A DNA stretch of 64,000 nt. It comes from Tribonema minus. Lineage: Eukaryota; Sar; Xanthophyceae; Tribonematales; Tribonemataceae. The stretch is from assembly GCA_017506865.1 (NCBI GenBank), contig JAFCMP010000446.1, positions 186,001 through 250,000 of the forward strand. The letters are read 5' to 3'. The translations under genes were made by a program, and so were the position numbers. Positions 45,711 through 57,660 of this stretch are shown here, piece by piece. Numbering within the stretch: the first letter of the stretch is position 1; the number at the start of each line of letters is the position of its first letter. The notes under the pieces are model-generated. The model was not told the origin of the DNA. It searched no databases and saw nothing but the letters and a program-made list of their open reading frames with translations.

Positions 45711-46019
45711 AGTACTTTTTATTAATTCTCGCTCAGGGCGCGAAAAAGCCCAGATGATTGGCATCTAGCTGTAAGGAATCTACATGTCGTATGACAGTCT
45801 GAAAGTGTCGCAACGACAACCACTCAAACGCCGCCGCCGCCAAATGGCATCTCGGGGTCCTCCCCTACGTCCTCCTCCATGTGCCCCCCCCCCCTGGATT
45901 CTGCCATGTGTGTCATGACACGGCCAGAGTACGCCATGTGGAGCGCTGCCGACAGTGCCGAGCGTAAGCGCGCCAGGGCGATGCCCTTGAGAGCTTTAGG
46001 GCGCGCTCCTCCGGGCACT
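45711..46019 (-). mobile_element. LINE-like retroelement 3' end, copy 2 (5'-truncated)
   Basis: 309 bp matching 39268-39576 except for two substitutions seen (c/t near 45763, a/t near 45898), with the C run the same length. On the minus strand the element ends in ATAAAAA. It is flanked by GTACTAG on both sides (minus strand reading; + strand ctagtac at 45709-45715 and at about 46018-46024). That is the signature of target-primed insertion with a 7-bp duplication, short A tail and 5' truncation. Confidence 0.65.
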
Positions 46020-46163
46020 AGTACCTTGTTAATGGTGAGGTCATTTGGTCTGGTCGGAGGCAGTGCCCCCCCAAAGTTCAAATCCAAGTTGATCTTTGAG
46101 ATGCAAGTCGTGTCGTTTTGCCGCGTCTCCTGTATTACAAACCACAGCCTGAGAGTGGCTGCC

Positions 46164-46331
46164 TGCACAGCCAGGAACACCATGCGCCACTTCTGCTGCT
46201 GTGCCACCATTGCTCTTGAGATTCAAAGGAGTTGGTGCTGCTTGAAAATGCCTTTCCTTTACAGCTACAGCCAGGAACAGCATGCACCATTTCTGCTGCT
46301 CTGCCACCATTGCCCTTGCAATTCGAAGGCG
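46164..46331 (+). repeat. Diverged tandem duplication
   Basis: Units at 46164-46231 and 46265-46331 share acagccaggaacac/gcatgc, cacttctgctgct, gccaccattgc and ttgagattc/ttgcaattcg text. Function unknown. Confidence 0.7.
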
Positions 46332-46956
46332 AAATTGCAACAGGACGTCCATGCAGCAAAGTTTGCGCCCATGCGTGCGCAAGCCTGAGGTCGCAACATG
46401 GCGTCCAGCGTAATCGAGATCATGACTTGCAAATGGGACCAAGGTCATCAGCAGCTTATGGTTTGTGATCGCCACCGCGTCGGCAGACAAGCAGTCCTAC
46501 AGTTTCCTAATGTGCATGCATAAATACACCAAGGACATATTGCAAAGGACATGCATGCATCCCACACAGTGAGAGGTAACACACTTACCATTGCCTGCAT
46601 GCATACATTACCTGTTCAAGTCGTTGCAAAGCACGCATACATGCATCAACCGTGCCTGTCAGTCAATACCCACATGAATCATCACGAACGACTGCTGGTG
46701 GCGATTGTGCTGCACGATTTCTGGCTTACATCAACAAGCAAGACTCAAGAGCAAAAGTGTAATGCGTGTGTTACCTGCACCAATATATGCCCCTGCATGT
46801 GTTTTGCGGTAACATGCACAGTAATATGAGCGTAGCGCATGAAAACTAGTAGTTTTGAACTACATGCCCGTATAAGCATGCGCGCGCCTGCAAACAGTGC
46901 TGCACTCACAAAGCAACCAATTCACTCATCCCATTGCCAACATGCGGCTCAACTAG

Positions 46957-47129
46957 TTGTGCACACATTGACACTCAGCTGCTGCCACATGCTGAATGTA
47001 TGGAATAAACTTACAAAGCATGCAGTGCAAGCTCAACGCCTGGTTGTGCACCCATGACACTCAGCTGCTGCCACATGCAGAATGTATGGAATATACTTAC
47101 ATAGCATGCAGTGCGAGCTCAACGCGCAT
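46957..47129 (+). repeat. Tandem duplication, about 85-bp unit
   Basis: Two units beginning gttgtgcac and containing gacactcagctgctgccaca, gaatgtatggaata, acttaca, agcatgcagtgc and agctcaacgc. The units are roughly 90% alike. Confidence 0.85.
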
Positions 47130-47454
47130 GCCAAGCAGGCCCAGGTGCTGCACCACAGGCATTGCTACACCAAACTGGCACGGTGACGTCGCCTGCCGCA
47201 ACGCCAACGCAACACACACAGATCATGACAGACTATAACTGACACACACATGAGCAGGCCGCCATACAGTCGCGCACGCAACACAAACCCCAACGCCGTG
47301 GCCTGCAATTAACGAGCAGTAGATGTGATGTATGTTCATTTACACGGCGACGGAACTGCGCGCGCGCACACGCGCTGCCGCCGCACTCCGCGCCCGCACG
47401 CGGCAATACAGAGGGAGCAGCTGCAGCAGCAGCAGCGGCAGCAGCGGCGGCGCG

Positions 47455-48037
47455 TCAGACGACCTGGTACTTGCCGTACGTCTGGTGGCCGGCGACGCGC
47501 AGCGTCTCCTCGTTGAGCATCCGCTGCAGCTCCGCCTTGGCGTTCTGCACGGAGAGCTTGTGCGAGCCCTCGATGCGCAGGTGCAGCTTCTCCTCGCCCG
47601 GCGCGAGCTTCTTGCCGGGCGGCGTGTAGATGCCGCGGCGCACAATCGCGACGCCCATCGTGTCCTCCACCTGCCCTATGCTCTCGCTCTGCGTCACCTT
47701 CCAGCGCGCCTGCTGCGGGTAGTCGTTGATGTCGATCGTCTCCTCGAAGTGCGCCTTCGCCGCCGGCGCGCGCCCCCCCAGCGCCAGCGACTGCGCGATA
47801 AGCTTGGCCTGCTGCAGCGCCTCCGCCTGCGACAGCGCCGGCGCCGCCGCCGCGCCGCCCCCTGCCGCCGCCGGTGGCGCTGCGAACCCCATCTTCGCCG
47901 CCGCCGCCGCCGCCAGCGCGCGCGCCCGCTCCACCGCAGGGTCACTGGATGCGCCCGCCGCCGTCGCCGCCGCCGCCGCCGCTGCCGCCACGGCCGCCGC
48001 GATGGAGTCCGTGGCGCCGGCCGCCGCTGGCTGCGCA

Positions 48038-48069
<32 letters not shown>

Positions 48070-51000
48070 CTCCGCGCTCTCTTCTTCCGCCATCCTGCGC
48101 TCCGCCTCCTCGTCCTCCTTGTCGCCGAGGAGGTCGCCGGCGTCGCGCAGCCCGGCGTCGATCTCATACTGGCGCTTCTCGAGGGAGCGGATCTTCTGCG
48201 CGTCCGTCTGCTCGGCGTCGTCGAACGTGAAGCCCTTGCCGGAGAAGCCGCTGTTGGCCTTGCGCGCGAGGCCGGAGGCGACCTTGGCGCCGAACGCGTC
48301 CGCCATCGCCGCCAGCTCCGGCGGCACCGGCTGATTCGCCGCCTGAAGCGCCTTGACGAGCGTCGGCGCGTGCGCCTCCTCCTCCGGCGCAATGAACGTG
48401 TACGCCGTGCCGCTGCGCCCCGCGCGCCCCGTGCGCCCGACGCGGTGCACGTAGTCCTCGAGGTGGTTCGGGCACGAGTAGTTGATGACGCAGACGAGGT
48501 CCGGGACGTCGAGGCCGCGCCCCGCGACGCTCGTCGCGACCATGAGCGTGCGCGCCTTGGATTTGAAGTCCGAAATCGTGAAGTCGCGGTCCGTCTGGTC
48601 CTTGCCGCCGTGCAGCGAGAGCGCCGGGTAGCCGCTGCGCGTCAGGTCCTGGAAGAGCGAGTCGGCCTTCTGCTGCGTGTCGACAAAGACGAGGACGTTG
48701 CCGCGCTCGTACCAGACGCCGAGCAGCTGCAGCAGGCGCATGTACTTGTCGTCCTCCTCGCGCACCTCAACGTGCTGCGTGATGGACTCGCTCGCGACGC
48801 TGCGCCCGCCGACGATGATCTCCAGCGGCGCGCGCAGCACCTTGCGCGCGAGCGCCTCCACCTTTGGCGGAAACGTCGCCGAGAAGAGCGCCGTCTGGCG
48901 GTCCGGGCGCACATTCTGCAGGATCATGCGGATCTGCGGCTCAAACCCCATGTCGAACATGCGGTCCGCCTCGTCCATGACGACGAACGAGACGCGCGCG
49001 AGCGACACGAGCTTGCCCGCCTGCATCGTCAGGATGTCGATCATGCGCCCGGGGGTGCACACGACGATTTCCGCGCCGCGCTTGAGGTCGCCGATCTGGT
49101 CCGCCACCATGGCCCCGCCGTAGACGGCCGTGACCCGCAGCCCCAGGGCCTTGGTGAACTTCTTCGCCTCCGTGTAGATCTGCACCGCGAGCTCGCGCGC
49201 CGGCGCCATGATGAGCCCTATTGGCCCCTCGCCCTCGCCGAGCGGCGGCTGGTCGAGGATGTGGCGGAAGAGCGGCAGCAGGAAGGCGAGCGTCTTGCCG
49301 CTGCCTGTGCGCGCGACGCCGATCACGTCGCGCCCGCTCATGAGCGCCGGCAGCGCCTGGCGCTGGATCGCGAACGGCGCGCCGAAGCCGAGGCGCGTGA
49401 TGACGGCGAGCACGCGGTCGCGCAGGCCGCACTGCTCCCACGTCTCCACGGGCGGCGGGCAGCCCTTGCCGCGGATCTTGATCTCGAGCGCGGCGCGCGC
49501 CGCCTGCACCTGCTCGGAGGTAAGCGCGGCGAGCGCGCGCGGCACGATGTACAGGTTCTTGCGGATGGGGAGGTAGTCGATGGCGGCGTGGTCCACGGGC
49601 TTGAGCTCCTTCTTCTTCATCTGCTCCGCGAGCACCGCGAGCGCGTCCTTCTCCTTGCCGGCGCGCTCGCCCTCGTCCATGATGTCGCCCTCGCTCGCCC
49701 ACATGCGCCCGAGGCGCTCCGCGTCGCGCGCGCGCGCCTCCTCCGCCTCCGCCGCCGCGCGCGCCGCCGCCGCCTCCTCCTCGCGCTGCTGCCGCAGCGC
49801 CGTCATGAACTCGACGCGCTCCTGCTCCTCCCGCGCCTCGCGCGCCGCGCGCTCCTCCTCGGTCTCCTCCCTTCGCTGTCGCGGCGCCGGCGGCGTCGCT
49901 GCTGCCGCCGCGGCCGCGGACGTGCCGCCGGCGGCAGCGGCGGCGGCGGCGGCAGCGGTCTCCTCGTCCTCGTCGTCAAAGTCGAACGCCGCCGCCTCCT
50001 CCATGTCGGACTGCGCGACGTCGCTCTCCCACGACTCCACGCCGCGCCGCCCGCCGCGCATAATGTCCTCCAGCGATATGGTGTTGGTGCCGTAGGGGTT
50101 GATCTGCTGCACGCCGCCGCCGCCGCCGCCGCCGCCCGCCTTGGACTCCTCGACGCCGCCGTCGCCGGCGCCGAACGCTGCGCTCATCGTGTCCTGTGCC
50201 ACCAGCTCTGTGCTGGCTTGCAGGCTGGTCATGAATGCGTCAAGCGGGTCGACCTCCTCCGCCGCCGCCGCCGCTGCTGCCGGCGTCGCTTTCGCGGGCG
50301 GCGCAGCCGCCGCCGCAGCTGCGGCGGCCCAAGGGTCCGCCGCTGCCGCTGGCTGCAGCCGCGACGCTGCCGCCGCCGCCGCGCGCGCCGCCCTTCGGCG
50401 GCTTCTTGATGGGCTTGCCGCTCTTGTCGAGCGAGAAGAAGGAGCGGTCGTCCTCCTCGTCTTCGTCGTCGAGCTTGCCCGCCCACGCCGCGGACTTCCG
50501 GCCCGCCCTGCCCTTGCCCTTCCCCCCCAGCGACATTTTTGAGATGGTCTTGCCGCCGCCGTCCGCGACACCGCCCTGCCGCTCCGGCGCGCGCTGCTCG
50601 CGCGGCTGCTCCTGCCACCGCTGCGCCGCCTCCTTGCGCCGCGCCTCCTCCTGCTGCGCCTGCTGCCAGGCTCTCAATCGCTCCTTGCGCTTGCGCTTCT
50701 CTTCATCGAGATCCTCCGCCGCTGCCGCCGCCTCTTTCGGCGGCGGCGCCGCGGCTGCTGCTGCTGCCGCCGGTGCCGCGGCGGCCGCGGCGCCCGCGCC
50801 GCCGGCACGAGGTGCGGCAGCTGCTGCTGCCGCATGCCGGTCTGCAGCGGGTCGATCAGCGGATTTTGATCCTCGCGACGCGCTACTGCTGCTGCTGCTG
50901 GAGCTGTCGCTGCTGCGAGCTTCGAAGTCGTCCAGCTCCTTTTCAAGCTGAGCTGTCTCGTGCTCCAGGACCTTGGCGCTGAGGCTGGCTGCCAGCTTCT

Positions 51001-51298
51001 TGAGGATGTCGTCTTGTGGTTTGGCTCCGTTTGCCTCGCGGTCATCGCGCCTGCTACGGCCACCTCTGTCCCGATCCCGGTCATCTCGGCTGCTGCGCCG
51101 CCTGCTGGTGTCTCGCTCTGCGCTGTGGCTGCTGCGCCGGCGCCTCTGATGGCTACTCCGTCGGTCTTTGCTGCGGCTCCTGCTCCTGCTTCTATGGTGG
51201 CTTTTTCGTTTTCTGCTGCTACCGCCACCGTTCCTCTCTGGTGAGCGCGACCTTGACCTGCGGCGCCGATCCTTGTCTCTCCTCTCGTGTTTTGCCAT
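47455..51298 (-). CDS. DDX46: DEAD-box helicase DDX46/PRP5, frame disrupted by one base
   Basis: RNA helicase that proofreads U2 snRNP-branchpoint pairing during prespliceosome assembly. The start ATG at 51298 opens an RS-type N-terminus (RRRRSRSRSPERN), then KRKERLRAWQQAQQEE. The second frame carries the DPLDAFM box and the helicase core: ARTGSGKT, PARELAVQ, VMDEADRMFDMGF, SATFP, TSVAGRGLDVP and HRVGRTGRAG. The C-terminus INDYPQQARWKVT and YGKYQVV matches the family. The two frames overlap at 50243-50571. Removing one base there gives exactly 1281 codons including the stop. No plausible intron was found in the overlap, where Gly/Ala-rich GGC repeats lie. This is either an assembly error or a real frameshift. 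The 1025-aa antisense frame is a shadow. Confidence 0.92.
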
Positions 51299-52025
51299 GG
51301 TTGATCTCTTTTTGTCAACCACTACTGCCTTGGCGCAGCTGCCTCCGCACGCGGCGGGGCAATCCGGAAGGGCCTCCCTGTCCCTGCGCCAGGTGTTTGA
51401 ACACTATGACAACAGCCAGTGATCGCAGCTACATGCATGGCATGCTCCATCTGAAAAGTTGAAGGCCCCCTCTAACTAGGGTTAAACCCAGGACTTCAGG
51501 GTGAACCCAGGACTTGAAGCCTACGCGCCTGAGACATATGGAAGGGTAACCTGGCAGGCTCGCTTCCCATTGGCCAAGTGGATCGATGGCATGATTACTG
51601 CCTGCGAACCTTGCTTTGGTGCCATACTTGTGGACTTCTTATTATTGCAGACACCAATTCCTAGGGTTTACTCCTATGCAACCTAGTATGCACTGCACCC
51701 CAAGAGCTTGTTCACTGGTGTTGCAACCAGGCCAGAGTCCGCGCTTCGCATGTACACCTTGCTTTAGACTTGTCACATCTGCAACTGCCTTCTGTCCGGT
51801 AGATGCACTAGTCTAATTGGACAGTTGATGCAGATGAAACGAGACATAACCCTAACCCTACCTTGTGAAACACTTCCACAGCTGCACTGCGCATAAGCTG
51901 CGATCATCACATGTAGACTAGTATAGTCTGAGTGTAAGTTGGGCATAATGACTTTGCAGCCAAGGATGCCACCAATGCATGGAAATGCCCAACTTGCACA
52001 GGGAACGAGCTGGCATCATAACCTG

Positions 52026-52064
<39 letters not shown>

Positions 52065-52150
52065 GCTCCCAGGCACGGCCCACGACACTGCCAACGCGCA
52101 CAATACAACGCGTTACATTCACTATCGCAGTCGTGCCACAGCATGCCTCA
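51299..52150. other. Spacer between DDX46 and eIF2 gamma copy A
   Basis: Holds the DDX46 promoter side and the 3' flank of the eIF2 gamma gene. A short telomere-like ataaccctaacccta lies at 51847, repeated cccaggactt words near 51487-51515, and a CAG run at 52029-52063. No gene recognised. Confidence 0.45.
52029..52063 (+). repeat. (CAG)n microsatellite
   Basis: About ten CAG units, then caacaacag, in the 3' flank of eIF2 gamma copy A. The matching flank of copy B lacks it. Confidence 0.85.
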
Positions 52151-55100
52151 TCACGCGCTGTCCCCCCCGACGGCAATCTTGCTGCCCCTGCGGATCTGGC
52201 CCCAGCCGATGAGGCGCCAGTGCTTGTCGACGCGGCGCGAGAGCGCAATCTTCTCGCCCTCCTCCGTGCACACGGGCTGCGTGAGGAGGATCTTGGCGAG
52301 GTCGCCCTTGACGGCCAGCACCTTGCCGCCACTGGCCGTGGAGCCAATATTCACCATGAGGATCTCCTGCTTCTGCAGCTTCTGCACCTTGGCCTGCTTG
52401 CCGCCCTCCTGCGTCTTTACGCCCAGCAAGCGCCGCAGCAGGTAGAAGGAAATTTCCACCTCCGTGAAAACGTCGGGGAGCTGCCCACGCAGACCAAGAA
52501 CTTGCCCCACGAGCCTGTCAGCGCGTGTGAGAGTGGGGTCGATGCGCGTGCCTACGCCAATGAGCCCTCCCGGAACTGCAAACTGCAGGTCGTTCTGCTC
52601 AGCGTAGAGGGACAGGATCTTGGACATGATGGGCTCGCACTTGACGCTGCCGTCGCTGTTCTTGGTGACGATGCCGGGGCGCACTTCGATCTCATCCCCC
52701 AGCCGCAGGATGCCCTGATAAATGGAATGATGAAAGAGTCAGTGTGATGACATTGACATGTGTTGTGTGGCTCATCAGTGCTGATGTTTATGGATGGCAA
52801 TGAGGTATCATGGCTCACTGATGGGCAATACGTGAACAGGCGATAGTGAGTACACGAGCAACTTCTTGACAGTATGCAGACAGACTTGCATGTCTCACCA
52901 CATAATCAGGTACCATGCATGAGCTACACAGCTGGTCACATTGTTGCGATGAATGCGCAGTCAGAAAGTAGAACATGTGGTCTGCGTGAAACGCCATCGC
53001 TTTCCGAAAAACATTGAAACATAATGAATTTGCAAGGGGCCAGCAATTGGCCTGTAGACGCAAAGTGAGCACGACACAGTAGCCTTCATCCTCTGGCAAC
53101 ACTGAGGGCAGTGCCTGATCGAACACAGCCGAGTCAACTTGGCATACAAGTGAACGTCACCAACAGTTGAAGGCTTCCATCAATGAATGTATTCTACCTT
53201 CAAGTAACGGGTATGAGCATGTGCACGCACGCAGCAGAAACGTCAACTTCTATGTGCCACAACTTCGAGAGCATTTGATACGAGGTGTATGGCTCTGAGC
53301 AAGTGCGCGCATGCAGCAGAAACTTCAACATCCATGCGCCACAAATCTGGCCGCATCCAATATTATGTGTCAACATTATGTCCACATGAGCATACCAATG
53401 CAACAATGCAACGTCATCCGCATCATGCATACATACCTGTAGAATGGACCCCCCCGCCACCCCCCCGCGCAGCCCAGCCACCTCCTCTCCCGGCTTGTTG
53501 ATGTCAAATGATCGGATGACGATCAACCGCGGCACGCTGGTGAAGTCGCGCACCGGTATGGGTATGTTGTTGCAGATGTACTCGCACACGACATCGACGT
53601 TGTAGCGCATCACGGCGCTAATAGGGATAATGGGCGCGTTGTCGGCCACCGTCCCCGCGACAAAGCGTTTGATCTGCTCGTGCTGCAGCAGCGCCTGGTC
53701 CTGCTTGACCAGGTCCACCTTGTTCTGCAGTATGATGATGTTTTGCAGGCGCATGATCTCCACTGCTGCAAGGTGCTCGCTCGTCTGCGGCTGCGGGCAG
53801 GGCTCGTTGCCCGCTACTAACAGCAGCGCAGCGTCCATGACCTGCACAGAGTGTGAGCAATACATGTGAGCATTTAGAACGCCACGTTCATAGGATGCCA
53901 TTCGGCCAATCGAGTGCCTGTTGTCAGAAAAAGAGCAAGGTGGACTCAAAACCTGTCAGTAGCAGCAGCGCATGTAACACCAGTGCTACTGAAGTTGACA
54001 CCTGATTGTTAGCGGGGAATGTATACGTGGTCCAAGCGTTCACATGGACCTTGAGTACAGCCACGATGCAAAGACCGTTGCAATTCAAGGCTGCACAGCA
54101 CAGCACCAGTCAAGTACACCCAACGATGCTAGCTACAAGCACCCAGTATGGCGGCAGGTGTAGCTGCAGCAATGACGCTCTTGGCACATCAACGTGCTGC
54201 TACCATCTCTGGTTTTCTGACTCGTTCACTGCATCTCTGCATGAACACTCTGTATAGCTGCATGCAGTGGCATGCCTACTTACCGCTGCGCCGTTGAGCA
54301 TGGTTGCCATGAGAATATCGTGGCCCGGGCAGTCCACAAAGCTGACGTGTCGCTGCAAGTGCCACTGCTTGCCGTTCTCCTCGAAGACATCAGCATGAGC
54401 ACTGCCACGTGATGTGTAGTTGCCCAGTTCCCCCTCCCGCGCCCCCTCCTGCGCCTTGTACACCTTAGCATTGGCATAGCCCAGTTTGATGGTGATGTTT
54501 CGCTCCAGTTCATTCTTGAAGCGGACGGTCTGCACGCCTGATATTGCCTTGACGACAGTGGATTTGCCATGTGCCACGTGTCCGATAGTGCCAATGTTGA
54601 TGGTGGCCTGTCTGCTGATGACCTCTGGTGTGAGGGGGGTCAGCTTGGCAGGGTCAAGCGTGGACAAGTCCTGCATTTCGGCAGTTACACGGACAATTGT
54701 GGAAATCAACAGTCAGTCAAAAGTCGGTGTCAATGTCACCATATATCAACACCTCTTCGCAACTTTCCCAGGCATGATGTGAAAAAAACGGGTATGCCTG
54801 CCAGTTCATGCAGCACTGCTATACATGTAGAGCACAGGTGATGGCATCAACACAACCTGTCGCCTGGCTACAATCTAACACTCATCTGAAAACGACAATG
54901 ACGGGCCAGCATTGCCAGAGTGGGCAGCACTGCGACTTCACATGTCTAAATTGAATGCAGGTGCCACTGCACTGGATTATCGGAGTGACTCTACACTACA
55001 GCCAGCGCATTTCAGATGCCTCACTGACGCTCATTATCAAGCTCAACTAGACGCATGCATCATGAGCTCTCACCTGCTTGGCCAAGTGGTCTTGCCTAGT

Positions 55101-55523
55101 TGGTCCTCCCTGCTTTTTGGCAGCCTTGCGAGACTCGGGCTCCGGCGCAGCAGCAACATCGTCCTCCGGGTCCGGATCCGGGTCCTCAATCTGTGTGAGT
55201 AGCATTCGCAGCAGCCCACGATAGAAGCATTGATGAGCGTCATCGGTCGGTACGTTGGTACAGGTGGGACACACCGGAGAAGCGCTTGCTCTGTTTGCTG
55301 TTGTGCGCTGTTCACCGCTGGCCGTGAGTAACAGAGCTCCTAATACCATGCGATGGAGCTCGCGTTCACGGCTGTGGATGAACTCCGCTGGAGCGCAGTA
55401 CGATGCTTCGTCGCTGAGAACGCGGTTGCGGCTGCACCGCAAAGCACGAGGCTTCTGCATGCTCCAGGTCCGCACATCTGAAGCAACGGAACTCACCTCT
55501 TGCAGTTGTTCAAATTCGCTCAT
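52151..55523 (-). CDS. EIF2S3: Translation initiation factor eIF2 gamma, copy A
   Basis: GTPase subunit of eIF2, which delivers initiator Met-tRNA to the 40S subunit. Five exons: 55523-55497, 55190-55074, 54670-54284, 53841-53437, 52714-52151; 499 residues. Motifs: GHVAHGKST (P-loop), [44 protein letters not shown], then the C-terminal barrels ending [13 protein letters not shown]. The start MSEFEQLQE is shared with copy B. The linker where most eukaryotes have a four-Cys zinc knuckle reads [20 protein letters not shown] and lacks the cysteines. Exons differ from copy B at only a few residues: an acidic segment in exon 2, K/N after KVY, and G/A near the end. Confidence 0.96.
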
Positions 55524-55819
55524 TTTTGCTTTGGTGTGCTGCTCCGTGCCTTTGTACTTCCGCGCCTCCTCTTTGCGTGCTTGCTGTGCAGGTCAAACAC
55601 AGCTCTACGATCTGATTTTGAAGTAGCTGGAAGTTCAATCTGCGAAGGATTGCAAAAGCAGCAGCAGCAGTAGCCGTAGTGATTGCACCAGAGGTTTCTT
55701 CAGCGCTGGCAGAGCGATTTGCAGAAGCAGCCGAGCAGAATTTGAAACTGAACCGAGCGACGACAACTGCCACACGAAGTTCTACAATTTCAAGATCTAT
55801 TCAAAGTTCCCACCAATCC
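55524..55819. promoter_or_regulatory. Divergent region between eIF2 gamma copy A and the LRR gene
   Basis: About 296 bp between start codons on opposite strands. It contains a (gca/agc)n tract at 55656-55670. The LRR frame stays open upstream of its first ATG back to a TGA at 55619, so a longer N-terminus with a non-AUG start cannot be excluded. Confidence 0.4.
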
Positions 55820-57660
55820 ATGCAGCGGAAGGGCAGCGTCAGTGCTGCTGTGGCAGAGCCTCAAGGCGATGAGCGGCGCTCCCTGCTGATGCTGTATAGT
55901 CAATGTGGTGGCAGCAACTGGACGATCAAAGAGGGCTGGCAACAAGCCTACGAGACTGCCATGGCAGGCAACACAACTGCGCTGCAAGGAGGCCCGTCTC
56001 CTTTGACGCATCCCGAGGTGCGGAGACCATCTGAGCCAATGACAGCTACAGTGACTTATGCCATGCGCACCTCGCTCAACGAAGGCACACGACAGGCATT
56101 GCCAACAGCGTCCAGTGCGGCTAATCCATTCGCGCCTGATGCACATAGTGGTCGGACAGCCAACCCTTTCGGTCAAGGAGCACCAGCTCGTGATACCAAC
56201 GCTGCTGGTGGTAGTACTGCTGCTGCGCCGCCGCCGCAAGCCTCCACTGCCAACCCTTTCGGACCAACGCTTTCCAATCAGCAAAGCACCAACCCATTCG
56301 GCGAGAGCAGCGCGGCGGTACCCACAGCAGCAGTGTCCGCAGCACACAGTCCGCCGCCGCCGCAGCAGCAGTACGCCACCGCGACGGTGCTTCTGTCGGG
56401 AAAGCAGGCCAGCATCAGGCGCGCAATGGAGGCGGAGAGTGCGGGCACCACCAGCCGTGGCCGCCAGTGGTGGGGCGTTGGGCTGTCAAAGACGGGCAAC
56501 GTCCGCGAGGTCAAGCTGGTGCGTCTGTGCGCGTGGCAGATACGAAGTCGTGTGGCCGCATGTCTGTCGCCGAGTGTCTCAACCGTCTCGCACTTGAAGC
56601 GGCGTGCAGCTGATGCGTCAACCAGTACTGTACTATTGTGATTGGGATGTCGTCCTGCGCAGGGAACACTTGCGCAATTGAGTACATACCAGACCTCACA
56701 GAATGCAGGGACAAGGTGCGGTACGTTCTGCTGATCGGCTCGTTTTGATGATCGTTTATCATGAATACGGCAATGAAACTGCCCCAGCAGCCATGGTCGT
56801 TTGTTCATGTCCGAGGCATGGTTGCATTCATGCGAATGCATTGTGATCGACACGTCCATGTAACTACTGGTGTTGCCACAACTCGTTTAATGCACATGTC
56901 CCTTGGGGGCACAGCGGGCAGCTCGCTTGTCAGCACCTGTGGCATGAGGCCAACATACGCACAAATGTGACCTTTCGCCCGCTCAAATTCTCTGACCAGA
57001 TCCCAAAATCCTGAGGCATGTCATGCATCATGATCCTGTGCCCCAGCGCAGGTGCGCAACGCTCTCTGCGGCGCCCTGCCGGCCACAGTCGGCGCGCTGC
57101 GCCAGCTGCGCCTGCTGGACCTCCAAGACAACCAGCTCAGCGGGCCGCTGCCCGACGCGCTCGGCCAACTTCAACTCTTGCAGTGGCTCAACCTTGCGGG
57201 CAACATGCTCACCGGCCCCATCCCCCCCTCCATAGGCCGCATGTCCTCGCTCGTGAGCCTGGACCTCAGCCGCAACCGCCTCGAGGGCCCGCTCCCGCCC
57301 GAGATCGGCGCGCTGCCGCTGCTGCAGTCGCTGTACCTGGGCAGCAACCGCCTCTCCGGGGCGCTGCCGCCGGCGCTCGGGCGCGCGCGCAGCCTCATCT
57401 TCCTCGTCCTCTCCAACAACGCCTTCAGCGGGTGCGTGCCGGCGGAGCTCGGCGCGCTCGACTGCCTGCAGGACCTGCGCCTCGACCACAACGCGTTTGA
57501 CGGCGCCGTCCCCGAGGAACTCGCGGGGCTCAAGGCGCTCAAGACGCTGCGCGTGGAGGACAATCAGCTGAGCGGTGCTGTGCCGCGCGAGCTGCGCAAG
57601 GCGCTGGGGATGGGCCCGGAGCCGGTTGTGCCCACGGGATGTCGCTGCGTGATCGCGTAG
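55820..57660 (+). CDS. Leucine-rich repeat protein with NPF motifs
   Basis: Two exons, 55820-56518 and 57052-57660, phase 0, 435 residues. An LRR N-cap (GDERRSLLMLYSQCGGSNWT) opens the protein. A linker follows with four NPF motifs (NPFAP, NPFGQ, NPFGP, NPFGE, about residues 100-157), which in endocytic proteins bind EH domains. Then the LRR entry WWGVGLSKTGNVREVKL joins across the intron to plant-type 23-24 residue repeats: NALCGALPATVGALRQLRLL, LDLQDNQLSGPLPDALG, LNLAGNMLTGPIPPSIG and others, about six to seven units. No signal peptide or transmembrane span is visible, so it is probably intracellular. The gene sits between the two eIF2 gamma copies. Start choice is the first ATG after an upstream in-frame stop. 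Confidence 0.78.

Larger units (their letters stand above)
44623..47454. other. Repeat-rich spacer
   Basis: Contains LINE copy 2, two tandem duplications and an 18-20 base C run near 45051-45072. A minus-strand frame near 45420-45474 reads SGTGKTVVLAD, but the context is not that of a recognisable P-loop protein. No gene is supported. Confidence 0.4.

Noticed and set aside
47332..50409. 1025-residue open frame on the + strand
   Set aside because: Fully antisense to the DDX46 helicase core; its composition (Arg/Leu/Ala-rich) is that of a shadow frame in very GC-rich codons.
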